Notes: generated by a model from the sequence alone, not told the origin. Counted from the first letter of the stretch, positions 1-8,355 are shown. The stretch: 15,277 nucleotides of DNA from an uncultured Thermoanaerobacteraceae bacterium (GCA_937914965.1 CALGIY010000399.1:1-15277), one strand, 5' to 3'. Program-made: numbers and translations.

Positions 1-300
1 CGCTATAGGGATCCACGGTACAACTTCGACCGGTTTACGGAAGATGTCGGGGTTAACAAAAAATACCTCTCTCGTGTGATCAACAGGAATTTTGGAACTA
101 ACTTCAGTGCATATATCAATAGCTTGCGATTGGGGGACGTCCGGGAGATGATTGGTGACCTTGGCCCGGGGGCGATCTATAACCTTACGGCAATTGCTCT
201 ACTAGCGGGTTTCTCTAGCTATTTTAAATTCTCACACTACATCAAGACGGCCCACGGGGTCAATCCCACAGATTACTTCAGGCAGAACAGGCCGCTCTGA
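1..300 (+). CDS. AraC-family transcriptional regulator, C-terminal fragment (5' end outside window)
   Basis: Frame 1 is open from the first base to TGA at 298-300, giving the last 99 residues of a longer protein. It carries both helix-turn-helix units of an AraC/XylS DNA-binding domain. The first is around VGVNKKYLSRVINRNFG, followed by the linker helix FSAYINSLRL. The second is around LTAIALLAGFSSYFKFSHYI, with the family-typical ending GVNPTDYFR. In Bacteroidota this module usually ends a sensor or membrane-anchored regulator, but the sensory part is not in the window, so ligand and targets are unknown. A GTG at 76 is an internal codon and not a start, because the domain begins upstream of it. 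Confidence 0.9.
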   Translation, partial: RYRDPRYNFDRFTEDVGVNKKYLSRVINRNFGTNFSAYINSLRLGDVREMIGDLGPGAIYNLTAIALLAGFSSYFKFSHYIKTAHGVNPTDYFRQNRPL

Positions 301-1171
301 GGGTGAGCGGGGAAACATACATGGCCCTTGGCTTTGCTGAAGAAGGCCTTGTACTTCCGCCGGGCCTGGAGGGTAGAAGGCTACGCGCCATGGGATCGGG
401 TATCCTCATTCTTGTGGTGAGCTCGGAAGGGGATAAACATAGTCTACTGCGCTGGTGTGGAACTGGCCCCAGCATTTTCCTGGCCCGGTGAGGAGCTCAG
501 GTTGGGCAGGCTGTGGCGGGGTTTCGGTTCTGGTAACGCCTTTCGGCCACAAGGAAACAGGCCCCCCCCCCATAGGGAGGGTAGGTGAGCGGAAAAAGAA
601 TAGCCACCCGGTGAACGGGTGGCTTGGCTTTATTGAAAATTAATATGGATGGACAATCTGAGCTGAAAGAGAAACGGTCGGATCAAGCCCCCACTTTTGG
701 GGGGCAGACCAACTCCTTGCTATTACATTAACAAATATAAACTGTCTGAAGAACACACGGATCTGGATTTGGTTCTAAAAAAATAAATATTTTTATCTGC
801 TTCGGCCGGAGTAATGAATTCCGAGCCACCTGTAGAGCCCGGTATGGACGGATCATATTCCACAAAAAAGCGAACGGTACTGGACCGTTGGCCCAAACAT
901 TGGATATTACTAACTTCTTGACTGCCATCATGATAATGAAATCGGGCAATACAAAACAAGCCCAACGGAACGAATTCAATCGGGCAAAGTACAAAGTGCA
1001 CGTGAGTGCGGCTATAGAAAACGCATAAATATAGCGACTGTCCTTGGGTTAAGGAAAGTCGGGGTGAGGATAGGTGCAAAATTCCGTCCGGTCCCTTCTG
1101 AGCTAGGGCAAATCACAACCGGGGTACTGTTGGTTTCGATGGGTGCCATGATCCGGTCTGCTGTCCGGGTT
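301..1171. other. Gene-poor stretch with no convincing coding sequence
   Basis: Short open frames overlap here on both strands and none reads like a conserved protein. The longest are two overlapping minus-strand frames at 723-1079 and 728-994, neither with a recognisable domain. The stretch contains a strong bidirectional hairpin terminator (602-634), a run of nine or more C (about 561-570) and a second GC hairpin (GCCCCC at 687-692 against GGGGGC at 700-705) without a T tract. It may be eroded sequence between the AraC gene and the convergent histidine kinase. Confidence 0.6.
602..634 (+). terminator. Rho-independent terminator, probably bidirectional
   Basis: A perfect 9-bp stem AGCCACCCG / CGGGTGGCT (602-610 and 616-624) encloses the loop GTGAA and is followed by TGGCTTTATT. 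On the minus strand the same stem is followed by ATTCTTTTTCC, so it could also stop transcription arriving from the histidine kinase at 1172. It lies 300 bases after the AraC stop codon, so which transcript it normally ends is not certain. Confidence 0.75.
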
Positions 1172-2239
1172 TCAGCTCTGGGTGATGGGCAGTTCAATCC
1201 GGAACTCTGTCCCCTGTCCCTCGGTGCTGTCCACCCTTATGTTCCCGCCCATCCATTCGACCATTGTCTTTACTGCCCATAGCCCCATCCCGTGGGGTTC
1301 CTCACCGTTGAGCCCTGTCCTTTTGGAACTGCTGAACTTCTCGAAGACATGCTCCTTAAGGTGCGCAGGGATCCCTATTCCGGTGTCACTCACGCAGATG
1401 GTGACAAGGTCTCGGCCGCTCTCCACCCATACCCGCACCATACCACCACTGGGAGTGAACTTGAGGGCATTGGACAGAAGGTTGTTCAGGACCTGAATCA
1501 GTTTGTCCTGGTCGATGAACAGGTGGACGGGGCTCTTGACCTGATCGTATTGGACGCTTATCCCGCATTCCGCTGCCATGGATGCAAACTGTCCCATGAA
1601 ACCTTTGAGCATATCGTTCAGGTCCGCCCTCACCCGGTTCAGTGGGACCCCCATCGAGGTAAGGAACTCCTTCCTAAGAAAGCCCCTGATCAGACCGGCA
1701 TTGCTCCAGCACATCTCCTGCATGGAGCAGAGGACGGGCACCAGGGGATCGCCATGTTTCCTGCCGGAGGTCTCAAGCGCGAGGACCGCAAGCTTTTCCA
1801 GAATTGCCAGGGAACCCACAAGGTCATGGCTCAGGATATTGAGGATGGCGTTCTTCTTGGAGTTGTGGCCGAGGATGGCCTGCTGGAACTCGGTCTGCAG
1901 GGTCACGTCGCGAGCATATCCGGCGATCTTGGAGATGCCCGCATCGCGGTATGGGTACATGTTGAGTTCAAGGTAAACCTGCCCGCCCTCGCCTGAGAAC
2001 TTGACGACCGTTCCCTCGATCGGGCTGTTCTCTACCCCCAGGAGCCTGGCCTGCAGAAGGTCCCTGTCCTCCACTGGCAGGCGGTCTGCCAGGTCCTGTA
2101 TGTTCTGCAACGGTCCCTGAATCTCCTGGAAAAAGCGGAAGGCATGGTTGGCATGTTCGAAAAGCCCGGATTCCCTGTCAAGGGAAAACACCATCAGGTT
2201 GGAATTCTCGGTCAGCACCTTAAGTGCGATGTTTGTCAT
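1172..2239 (-). CDS. PAS-domain sensor histidine kinase
   Basis: A 355-residue soluble two-component sensor with no membrane segment or signal peptide. Residues about 10-115 form a PAS-like domain ending in the usual GYARDVT strand. HisKA follows, with His138 in ILSHDLVGSLA as the phospho-acceptor. HATPase_c has N-box Asn253/Asn257 in LNNLLSNALKF, G1 box DTGIGIP at 285-291 and G2 box GMGL at 317-320. All catalytic motifs are intact; the proline usual after the H-box (HDLxxPL) is replaced by Ser. ATG at 2239 is chosen because the PAS domain starts soon after it. No cognate response regulator is adjacent, so partner and signal are unknown; the LuxR-type regulator at 12.7-13.3 kb is far away. 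It is convergent to the AraC gene. Confidence 0.92.
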   Translation of the reverse strand: MTNIALKVLTENSNLMVFSLDRESGLFEHANHAFRFFQEIQGPLQNIQDLADRLPVEDRDLLQARLLGVENSPIEGTVVKFSGEGGQVYLELNMYPYRDAGISKIAGYARDVTLQTEFQQAILGHNSKKNAILNILSHDLVGSLAILEKLAVLALETSGRKHGDPLVPVLCSMQEMCWSNAGLIRGFLRKEFLTSMGVPLNRVRADLNDMLKGFMGQFASMAAECGISVQYDQVKSPVHLFIDQDKLIQVLNNLLSNALKFTPSGGMVRVWVESGRDLVTICVSDTGIGIPAHLKEHVFEKFSSSKRTGLNGEEPHGMGLWAVKTMVEWMGGNIRVDSTEGQGTEFRIELPITQS

Positions 2240-2552
2240 GGCTTCTGGATAGTTAGTTGTTAATTACTGCAAGTTAGTGAATTGATCGATAAATCCATTG
2301 ACCGATGTCTGTTTTTTCCTAACGGGAGCCTCACGGGCCCAGAACAGTCCGGAACCGTGACAGCCGGTCAGCTGAATGTGGGACCGGCAACATATTCGGG
2401 GCACAACCAGGTGACGGGTGCTCGGATCGGAAAGGGGCCTGTCTATCTCCGAATAGGGGAGGTCCTCAACGTCCTTCTTGATCTGCATCTAGATCATGTG
2501 AACATGCTTCTTGTCGAACTCCCTGATCTTGCCTGCTCTTTGTGCAGCTGGC
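2240..2552. other. No supported gene; probable eroded mobile-element sequence
   Basis: The stretch lies between the histidine kinase start and the TOPRIM fragment. A 74-codon minus-strand frame (2264-2488) has no recognisable motif. It may be frame-shifted continuation of the TOPRIM gene, because the following part of that protein should lie here on the same strand. No terminator or clear promoter was seen. Confidence 0.4.
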
Positions 2553-2756
2553 CTACTCCCGATCGATGCCCCTGTCCGTGTCCAGATAGAGAGAGTCTTG
2601 CTGGGGTCCCTTCAGCACCAGAAGGGGCCTGCCGAACATAGGAACGGAGTTGAGAACGGCATAGTCCATCCTGCTCTCGTCCAAGTACCTGTGGAGCGCC
2701 CTGAAGGTGAGGAAATCCATGAAACCCTCGAAGACGGATGCCACCGGATTACCCTG
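2553..2756 (-). pseudogene. TOPRIM-domain protein fragment (mobile-element primase-like)
   Basis: The open stretch is bounded by stops on both sides (TAA at 2757-2759 upstream). Reading from the GTG at 2744, it contains the two signature parts of a TOPRIM fold: the strand plus catalytic Glu in VFEGFMDFL (Glu6), and about 48 residues later the metal-binding DxD in YLDTDRG (Asp55, Asp57), with the intervening strand VLNSV. This spacing and wording resemble the TOPRIM proteins of Bacteroidota conjugative elements more than DnaG. The usual zinc-finger N-terminus and the residues after the second acidic motif are missing, and no full-length frame can be traced. I read it as a gene remnant. The TOPRIM assignment rests on motifs alone. 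Confidence 0.5.
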
Positions 2757-2917
2757 TTAAAATCGGTCATGGGATGCGCCGGTGGCCCCTTGGCTGCTTC
2801 GTAAGGTGATGCACGGGCGATGCACAGTAGTTGGCGGCACTTGACCGGGTATTTATACCCTTTGTGAACAAGGATTAAACCGAAGGGGCCCTGACAGTGT
2901 CATAAAGAATAAAAAGC

Positions 2918-3100
2918 ATGCCGAAAAACCTTCACACAGAAGATTATAGTGAACTGAACATCAGGTCGTTTGTGCTGCGACATGCACTCTGGTTCAAGGA
3001 GAACCTGGGCATGGAGGAATCCATAAACTTCGTTCGGGCAACCCTTAAGGACCGTCCCGCGCTAAGGGAAGAACTGATAAAGTTGATCAGAGGAGACTGA
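2918..3100 (+). CDS. Small conserved-looking hypothetical protein (60 aa)
   Basis: A complete 60-residue frame from ATG 2918 to TGA. It is hydrophilic and probably all-helical, with the motif RHALWFKENLGMEESINFV in the middle and a charged C-terminus LREELIKLIRGD. Codon third positions look like those of real genes nearby, and the preceding ~100 bases are AT-rich and free of competing frames. There is no signal peptide, membrane segment or known domain. It sits just upstream of the mobile-element-like region on the same strand as the genes at 3467 and 4189, so it could belong to that element. I do not recognise the family. Confidence 0.6.
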   Translation: MPKNLHTEDYSELNIRSFVLRHALWFKENLGMEESINFVRATLKDRPALREELIKLIRGD

Positions 3101-3466
3101 GCGCCCCACACCGCCAAGGGTCTGCCCGGTCTCCGGCTTCCTTTGCCTTAGCTATTACCCTTGCATGGGAGATTCCCCTCCCCGCGTCCCCAACGAGGTA
3201 CCTTTCAGGTACCATAAAGCTTACCTGCAGATAAAATTCCTCGAGAGAATTCCCATCACATCTCGCCACCTTGCTTCCAGTTGTCGGTCCCGGCCCGGCA
3301 GGGAGAAGGACTGCCCGATACACTTCCGCAGAAAAAGTCGTCCTGGAGGCACAGTTAGGATACAAGCTAAACTTGTGCTTGCCTGTTGCCCAGAGATGGG
3401 CTTTCTTTGGAATATTAAATGGCCGGCAATCTGATGGGTGCATCTTTGGCCGCTACAAGGAAGGAT
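3101..3466. other. No supported gene
   Basis: Several frames are open on both strands, as expected for GC-rich non-coding DNA, but none has recognisable motifs or a credible start. The only local structure is a pair of GGTACC palindromes separated by five bases (about 3198-3214). The last bases hold the ribosome-binding site of the following small gene (AAGGAAGG). Confidence 0.4.
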
Positions 3467-3757
3467 ATGCTAAATTTTATTACCTGGACGGGCTTCATAA
3501 CTGCGACTGTCATCTTGACGGCAGCCTACTATGCACGGATGCTATCTGCCCATTACGGGATAGGCATCATGGATCGTCTCACAGGTCCAAACGGACAGGG
3601 CAAGGGAGGTATACCTCCCTTGCCCCATCGTCAGAAGGGCAAATTGGTCAGATACCTGAGGGATCATCCGAACTTCTCTCCCAGCTCCGGATATATCTGG
3701 CCGCTGATCGAAGGAGCAGGGCAGAATGGGACGGAGTTGCACTTGGAGAACCGTTGA
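3467..3757 (+). CDS. Small single-pass membrane protein, possibly a conjugation-module remnant (96 aa)
   Basis: The ATG at 3467 is preceded by AAGGAAGG at Shine-Dalgarno distance, which decides this start over the upstream in-frame ATG at 3419. The protein begins MLNFITWTGF and has one hydrophobic helix at about residues 5-24 (ITATVILTAAYYA), followed by a basic, proline/glycine-rich tail. Short proteins with this type of start (M-x-N-F-I-T-W plus one helix) occur in transfer operons of Bacteroidota conjugative elements. I offer that from general familiarity, not from a search. The frame overlaps a perfect 28-bp palindrome, and the C-terminal half shares its DNA with an open frame in another phase, so the real end may have been shifted by an indel. 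Confidence 0.45.
   Translation: MLNFITWTGFITATVILTAAYYARMLSAHYGIGIMDRLTGPNGQGKGGIPPLPHRQKGKLVRYLRDHPNFSPSSGYIWPLIEGAGQNGTELHLENR
3598..3625. repeat. Perfect 28-bp palindrome
   Basis: Arms of 14 bases (GGGCAAGGGAGGTA and its exact reverse complement) meet with no spacer. The symmetry breaks at 3597/3626 (A against C). As DNA it could be a dimeric-protein operator or a recombination site; as RNA it could form a cruciform-like hairpin. There is no T tract, so it is not a terminator. It lies within the frame of the small membrane protein, coding for a Gly/Pro-rich stretch. Confidence 0.9.
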
Positions 3758-4188
3758 CACGCAAACAGGGTGGAGAGCTTCTCAGGGAGAGGTTTCTCGT
3801 GCAGGGCCTAGAGCCTCCAGACAGTTCTCAATTGGACGAACTTTGGGGCCGCTGCTATCCCTGATCGAACTGGGGTACCCAGCTTCTGGAACCTTTGGTG
3901 CAGGCGCGCCCCTTGACTAAATTTTTCAGGCCTCTGGGAGAACAGGGCGGACTGCCCTCCAAGAGTTGGAAGTCGTTCCAGATTATGTGATAGAGCCATG
4001 GATAGGTTCGCTCCGTACATCCATCACACCATTGTTGCCGTGTTTCCACAATTCACCTTTTCGCGAGGGAAATTTCTATCAGTGGGGGTATCCGAGCCAA
4101 ATGGAGGAATGAGAATCGACGTTAAAACCGGACACGGCCAAATGAGCAAGGTATTGCAGATACCATCCTATAACTAAATTCAAGCAGA
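3758..4188. other. Eroded coding-like stretch, no intact gene
   Basis: All three plus-strand frames have protein-like pieces but none is complete. One is open from 3921 to the TGA at 4110-4112 without a start codon, and ends in GNFYQWGYPSQMEE. A second frame carries LTKFFRPLGEQGG at about 3913-3951. A 22-codon frame from ATG 4109 overlaps the end of the first. This patchwork fits a frameshifted gene of the element upstream of the intact 4189 gene. I cannot name the ancestral protein. Confidence 0.4.
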
Positions 4189-4938
4189 ATGAACAAAGAA
4201 AATTACGACTACCTCAAAGACCAGATTTTCTATGCTGGCTTTGGGAACAAATTGCACGAAGCCCTCCAATCAAAGATTTCAAGGGGCAAAAAGGAGTTCC
4301 AACTACACTTCCAGGGAATTGTCAGCGGCCAAACCGTCTCGGCGGAGCTCCAGTTCTCCCAGAGCAGAAAGACAGAGCACTATTTCTTCAACTCATATAC
4401 CCTCGAAATCCCCGCGGATTCAAAGCAAGGGCCGAGAAAATTCTACGTGAACGGAAGGGAGAGGTTCACCCTAAAGGAGGCATACAACCTGATGTGCGGC
4501 CGATCGGTCCACAAACAGTTTACCAACATGAACGGTGAGCCCTACAGGGCTTGGTGCCAGCTGGACACCAAGGAGATGGACATCCAGGGACAGTACAGGA
4601 TGTCCAAGTTCTACGAGAGTAACGGCTATGATCTTGAAAAGCAGCTGGAAAGGTTTCCGATCCGTGAGATCTCAGATCCGGATTCCCGCAAACGGGTCCT
4701 CGAGTCCCTCAAGAGGGGAAACCGGCAGCTGGTCACTTTCGATCTTAGCAGCGGTCCCGAGAAACTGTACGTTGAAGCACTTCCGCGCTTCAAGGCCGTA
4801 TGCATCTACAATGGAAAGGGTATTAGGCAGGAATTTATTGACGACCGACAGCACGTTCAACGAAATGGCGCAAAGTTACAGGAACAGCAACGGCAGATAC
4901 AGGTCCGAAGATCGGGTCACAAACCAGGGAAGCCGTGA
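4189..4938 (+). CDS. Bacteroidota mobile-element conserved protein (249 aa)
   Basis: The ATG at 4189 starts MNKENYDYLKDQIFYAGFG, the opening typical of a family of unknown function that is very common in conjugative and mobilisable elements of Bacteroidota. Later family-like landmarks are HYFFNSYTLEI (about residues 64-74), FTLKEAYNLMCGRSV (about 93-107), the aromatic stretch AWCQLD, YGYDLEKQLERFPI-like segments, LKRGNRQLVTFDLS and the motif EALPRFKAVCIYNGKGIR. The C-terminus is Gln/Arg-rich (EQQRQIQVRR), also usual in this family. There is no membrane segment. The protein appears complete, unlike its neighbours, and is the best evidence that an integrated element once occupied this locus. 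Molecular function is not established. Confidence 0.8.
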   Translation: MNKENYDYLKDQIFYAGFGNKLHEALQSKISRGKKEFQLHFQGIVSGQTVSAELQFSQSRKTEHYFFNSYTLEIPADSKQGPRKFYVNGRERFTLKEAYNLMCGRSVHKQFTNMNGEPYRAWCQLDTKEMDIQGQYRMSKFYESNGYDLEKQLERFPIREISDPDSRKRVLESLKRGNRQLVTFDLSSGPEKLYVEALPRFKAVCIYNGKGIRQEFIDDRQHVQRNGAKLQEQQRQIQVRRSGHKPGKP

Positions 4939-5343
4939 AACTCGGTTGGCTGCTGGCACTGGGAAATTTCCTGCCCCGATCGTTTCGCCGTTTGGAAATG
5001 GATCCCAGGGTTTCATGCCGCCATATGGCCGTTTTTCCTGCCCTTTTGGGAACGCACCTTGAAAACGGACCGACAGGTCCGGTAAGCATGTTCGGAGTCC
5101 AGGGGGCGACGATGTCCAAGATGTCACTGGCCTCCTACTTCAGCTGCCTCAGGGACCTCCACGATCTGGGATATGTTCACTATGTGCGTTTCTTTGACAG
5201 GACTAGGCCGAGCAGGATCTAGTTAAGGGGGCTGTGGCCCGAAAGGATCAAGGGAAAGCAAGCGCATGGGGATATACCTTGCAAGGGTGTCCAGGGGGGT
5301 CCGTTGGGCTTGGTGATATATCCATGAACACTGGATCCCGGAT
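4939..5343. other. Stretch without an intact gene; contains a possible regulator tail
   Basis: The frame at 4935-5222 is open, but only its last ~35 residues look conserved (listed separately). The rest, and 5223-5343 before the dnaG promoter region, show no supported gene, no terminator with a T tract and no tRNA. It probably marks the right end of the decayed element against the chromosomal dnaG gene. Confidence 0.4.
5112..5222 (+). pseudogene. Possible C-terminal winged-helix fragment of an element-encoded protein
   Basis: Translation from the ATG at 5112 gives MSKMSLASYFSCLRDLHDLG and then YVHYVRFFDRTRPSRI before TAG at 5220-5222. The pattern 'S-x-x-S-Y-F-x-C-L-R-D-L-H-x-x-G-Y-x-x-Y' resembles the recognition helix and wing of replication or regulatory proteins of Bacteroidota mobile elements, which usually continue SRIYL. 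Here the codon after Ile is TAG, one base from a Tyr codon, and the next codon is Leu. That suggests a nonsense mutation, but the resemblance is from memory only and the upstream frame is not convincing. Confidence 0.3.
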
Positions 5344-5389
5344 GTGGTGGGCAACGTTAATCCTATACCCAGCAATGGACTTATATTGC

Positions 5390-5397
5390 TATCTTTG
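5390..5397 (+). promoter_or_regulatory. Candidate Bacteroidota -7 box (TATCTTTG) for dnaG
   Basis: TATCTTTG matches the Bacteroidota -7 consensus TAnnTTTG and ends seven bases before the dnaG ATG at 5404. If used, transcription would start at or almost at the start codon, giving a nearly leaderless mRNA. No good -33 TTG element lies at the normal spacing upstream, so the match could be chance. Confidence 0.3.
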
Positions 5398-5403
5398 TTC
5401 AAG

Positions 5404-7383
5404 ATGATCAAGAAGGAAACAATTGAAATGGTCCTGGACGCAGCTCGGATTGAAGAGGTGGTGGGGGAGTTCGTAGACCTGAAGAAGCGGGGCACCTCGC
5501 TCATAGGCAACTGTCCTTTCCATAACGAAAAGACCCCTTCCTTCCATGTTTCTGTCTCCAAGGGCATTTACAAATGCTTTGGGTGCAGTGCGGGAGGGGA
5601 TTCCCTGAAATTCGTCATGGAACATGAAAAGTATTCATATCCCGAGGCTATCCGCTATCTGGCGAACAAATACGGTATCCCCGTTGAAGAAGAGCAGGTT
5701 AGCCAAGAGCAGCAGCAGGTTCAGGGGAAACGCGAGAGCCTCTACGTCTTGAGCAAATGGGCAGGCAGATATTTCGCCGAACAGCTACTGGAGACCGAGC
5801 AGGGAAGGAACATTGGCCTGAGCTACTTCCATGAGCGGGGCTACCATGAGGAGACCATTAGGAAATTTGAACTGGGTTATTCCCCGGAAAACTGGACGGC
5901 CCTCGTGGACTCGGCCAAAAGGGAGGGACACTCCGCGGAATACCTCCTGGAGGCTGGCCTTGCAATCGAGCGGGAGGACGGTTCGCTGTATGACAGGTTC
6001 AGGGCACGCGTTATCTTTCCCATCCACAACTTGACCGGAAGGGTTATAGGATTTGGGGCCAGGACCCTAAAGACTGACAAGAAGGTGCCCAAATACGTTA
6101 ATTCTCCTGAATCGGACATTTACCACAAGTCAAATGTGCTCTATGGAATACATCTGGCCAAGAGAGCTATAGTGGACAGCGATGCGTGCTACCTGGTGGA
6201 AGGGTACGCCGACGTCATCTCCTGCCATCAGGCGGGGGTCGAAAACGTGGTAGCCTCCTCGGGCACTTCTCTTACCACTGGCCAGATCAAGCTCATAAGA
6301 AGGTTCACGCGCAATGTGGTCATCCTGTACGACGGGGACCAAGCTGGGATCAAAGCATCCATCCGAGGTACCGAGATGTTGCTCGAGGAAGGCATGAACG
6401 TCAAAGTGCTGCTCTTCCCAGACGGGAACGACCCCGATTCTTACATCCAAAAGCACGGTCCCTCCTCATTCCGGGCCTACCTGGAGAAAAACGAGGAGGA
6501 TTTCGTCTTTTACATGACCAGGGTCCTGCTCGGCGAGGCTGGCCATGATCCGATCAAGCGGTCAGAAGTTATCCGTGAGGTTGTAAAGAGCATCTCCCTT
6601 ATCCCAGATGAAATCAAGGTCTCTGTATACATACAGCAGTGCAGCAGTCTCCTCCAGATCGAGGAGAGGGTCCTGTTGACCGAGCTGAACAAGATGAGGC
6701 TGGAGCGTGCCAAGAATGTCTCAAAATCGGCCCAGGGACCGTCTGCGGAAAGTAATTCCCAGATCCCGGACGATGGATTCATCCCTGCGGAAATGCTCGC
6801 AGCAATGGAGTCGCAGGGCGTACTTCCGCCAAAACCTGGTAATCCCGAGTCCTCCGAGGTCCTTATGGAACGCGAACTGGTAAGGGTGCTGCTGAATTAC
6901 GGCAGGGAACAGGTGACCTGGGAAGGGGACGCAGATCTCCCGGTTGCACCGTACCTTTTGGCAAGTCTGGAGGATATCACCTTGAGTGACCAGGTGAGCA
7001 GAAAGATCGTTGAGGAGTTCCGTGCTCACTCAGAGCGTTTCGAGGTGCCAGAGGCCAGGTATTTTTTCTCCCATGCAGATCCCCTGGTGGCCAAAATGGC
7101 GATAGACTGTTTGGCAAACAGGTATGAGGTGAGTCCGAACTGGAACGACGACAAGCGAAAGATATTTGTTCCCCAGGAAAGGGACCAGTTGAAGGAACTC
7201 GTGGTACAGCTGATCTACAGGATGAAAAAGATCAAGGTCGAGGTGGAGATGGAAAGGTTCAGGGAGGAAATTAAGGCTGAACAGGATCCGGCCAACCTGC
7301 AGATCCTCCTGGACAAGTACCAAAAGCTCAAGGAAGCTGAAAAGCTACTTGGCGGGCTGTTGGGAAATACCGTCGTAAAGTGA
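5404..7383 (+). CDS. dnaG: DNA primase DnaG
   Basis: Synthesises RNA primers at the replication fork in contact with the replicative helicase. The ATG at 5404 (MIKKETIEMVLDAARIEEVV) fits the family start and gives 659 residues, the usual Bacteroidota length; an in-frame ATG at 5344 would add 20 unrelated residues. The CHC2 zinc finger is intact: Cys37-x2-His40-x17-Cys58-x2-Cys61. The catalytic core with YDRFRARVIFPIHN precedes the TOPRIM domain, whose Glu266 (VEGYAD) and Asp310/Asp312 (YDGDQAG) are all present. The remaining C-terminal part is helical and ends in a Lys/Glu-rich tail, consistent with the helicase-binding domain. The last 39 bases overlap the 3' end of the convergent receiver gene. 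The gene is not damaged and is taken as the chromosomal housekeeping copy. Confidence 0.97.
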   Translation: MIKKETIEMVLDAARIEEVVGEFVDLKKRGTSLIGNCPFHNEKTPSFHVSVSKGIYKCFGCSAGGDSLKFVMEHEKYSYPEAIRYLANKYGIPVEEEQVSQEQQQVQGKRESLYVLSKWAGRYFAEQLLETEQGRNIGLSYFHERGYHEETIRKFELGYSPENWTALVDSAKREGHSAEYLLEAGLAIEREDGSLYDRFRARVIFPIHNLTGRVIGFGARTLKTDKKVPKYVNSPESDIYHKSNVLYGIHLAKRAIVDSDACYLVEGYADVISCHQAGVENVVASSGTSLTTGQIKLIRRFTRNVVILYDGDQAGIKASIRGTEMLLEEGMNVKVLLFPDGNDPDSYIQKHGPSSFRAYLEKNEEDFVFYMTRVLLGEAGHDPIKRSEVIREVVKSISLIPDEIKVSVYIQQCSSLLQIEERVLLTELNKMRLERAKNVSKSAQGPSAESNSQIPDDGFIPAEMLAAMESQGVLPPKPGNPESSEVLMERELVRVLLNYGREQVTWEGDADLPVAPYLLASLEDITLSDQVSRKIVEEFRAHSERFEVPEARYFFSHADPLVAKMAIDCLANRYEVSPNWNDDKRKIFVPQERDQLKELVVQLIYRMKKIKVEVEMERFREEIKAEQDPANLQILLDKYQKLKEAEKLLGGLLGNTVVK

Positions 7384-8355
7384 ACTCCCAAATTTCTCAA
7401 CCCTAGGATTTTTGACCCTTTTCCAGCCCTTGGTGAGGCCCGCTGCCCTTGATTGACGGCAGGATAGAACCGCCTCCGCCAGTTCCGTGGAAACCAGGGG
7501 TTTGGAAAGCACGCGGTCAAAGCGGTCTTCGGTGTCCTCTCTTCCTGTATAGAAGCTGTCCCTGTTCTCTGAGGTCAAAGCGAGGACTGGTAGGAATTCC
7601 CTTTCCTTGCGGACCATTCTCAGGGCATCCCATCCGTCAGGTCCGGGCATGTGCAGGTCGGTCAGGATGAGGTCAACGGGATTAGCAAGGGTGAAGTCCA
7701 CGGCATCACTGTTCAGGAATACCCTGACATTGCCAAACCCTTCGTTGAGTTGAGACATATAGAAACTGTTTATCTTGTTGTCCTCAATAATAACCATCCT
7801 GATGTCCTTAGGGATGTACGAAATGCTTTTTGGCCCACTGTGGTCTATTTTTATTCCATCTTTGGCCAGTCTGACCTGCAGCGAAAAAGTTGATCCTCTG
7901 CCCGGTGTGCTCCGCACCGTTATCTTTCCGTCGATCTGTTCTGCCAGTAGCTTACTGATGTACAGGCCAAGGCCGAACCCTGTGGCCCGAGAGTTTTCCC
8001 TAATCCTGTAGTACTGGCGGAAAATGTACTTTTGCTGATCTTTGCTGATACCCGTTCCAGTCACCTCCACCCTAACTTGGAGAGCTGGGTGCCCGTTGCT
8101 TTCCGAGATTCGGACTGAGATCGAAACGGTCCCCTTGGACGTGTATTTTATGGCATTACTGAGCAGGTTTGATACTATCTGCTTTATCCTGAACTCACAG
8201 CTATAGATCTGGATTTGCTCTGCTATGGCGATGTCCGTGGCAAGGTCCAGCCCCTTTTTGTCTGCAGCGTACTTCTGTACCTGTATTAACTGTCCGATCA
8301 ATCGTGCAGGATGGAAGAATTCCTTGGTTACAGAATGGCCGATTGTTAATGCCAA
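7345..8355 (-). pseudogene. Hybrid histidine kinase remnant: HATPase_c plus receiver domain, no histidine domain
   Basis: The frame opens at a TTG (8355) shortly after an in-frame TGA (8371-8373), so the sensor and HisKA parts are missing. Counting from 8355, residues about 15-165 are HATPase_c with N-box Asn63/Asn67 (VSNLLSNAIKY) and G2 box GFGLGL at 126-131. The G1 box reads VTGTGI where DTGxGI is expected: the adenine-binding Asp is Val98 (GTG). Residues about 184-300 are a receiver domain with acidic pair EDN at 191-193, phospho-acceptor Asp233 in ILTDLHMP, ALTS and the conserved Lys285 (LSKPL). The receiver looks intact while the kinase half is headless and probably inactive. The stop codon lies 39 bases inside the convergent dnaG 3' end. 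I infer a deletion-fusion with the kinase gene upstream. Confidence 0.8.

Noticed and set aside
561..570. Run of C residues, and a similar run near 10698-10706
   Set aside because: These are simple homopolymers in non-coding DNA; they could hide indel errors but are not evidence of phase variation, since no gene spans them.
723..1079. Two overlapping minus-strand open frames of 118 and 88 codons
   Set aside because: They overlap in different phases, have no recognisable motif and no good start context. The protein sequences read like random translation.
1292..1996. Long plus-strand open frame of 234 codons
   Set aside because: It lies entirely opposite the PAS histidine kinase, whose motifs are unmistakable; the frame is a shadow of that gene's codon bias.
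3271..3864. 197-codon plus-strand frame overlapping the small membrane protein
   Set aside because: It has no recognisable domain, no ribosome-binding site, and competes with a frame that has both a good start and a membrane helix. Parts may be coding in a shifted ancestral gene, but I cannot support the whole.
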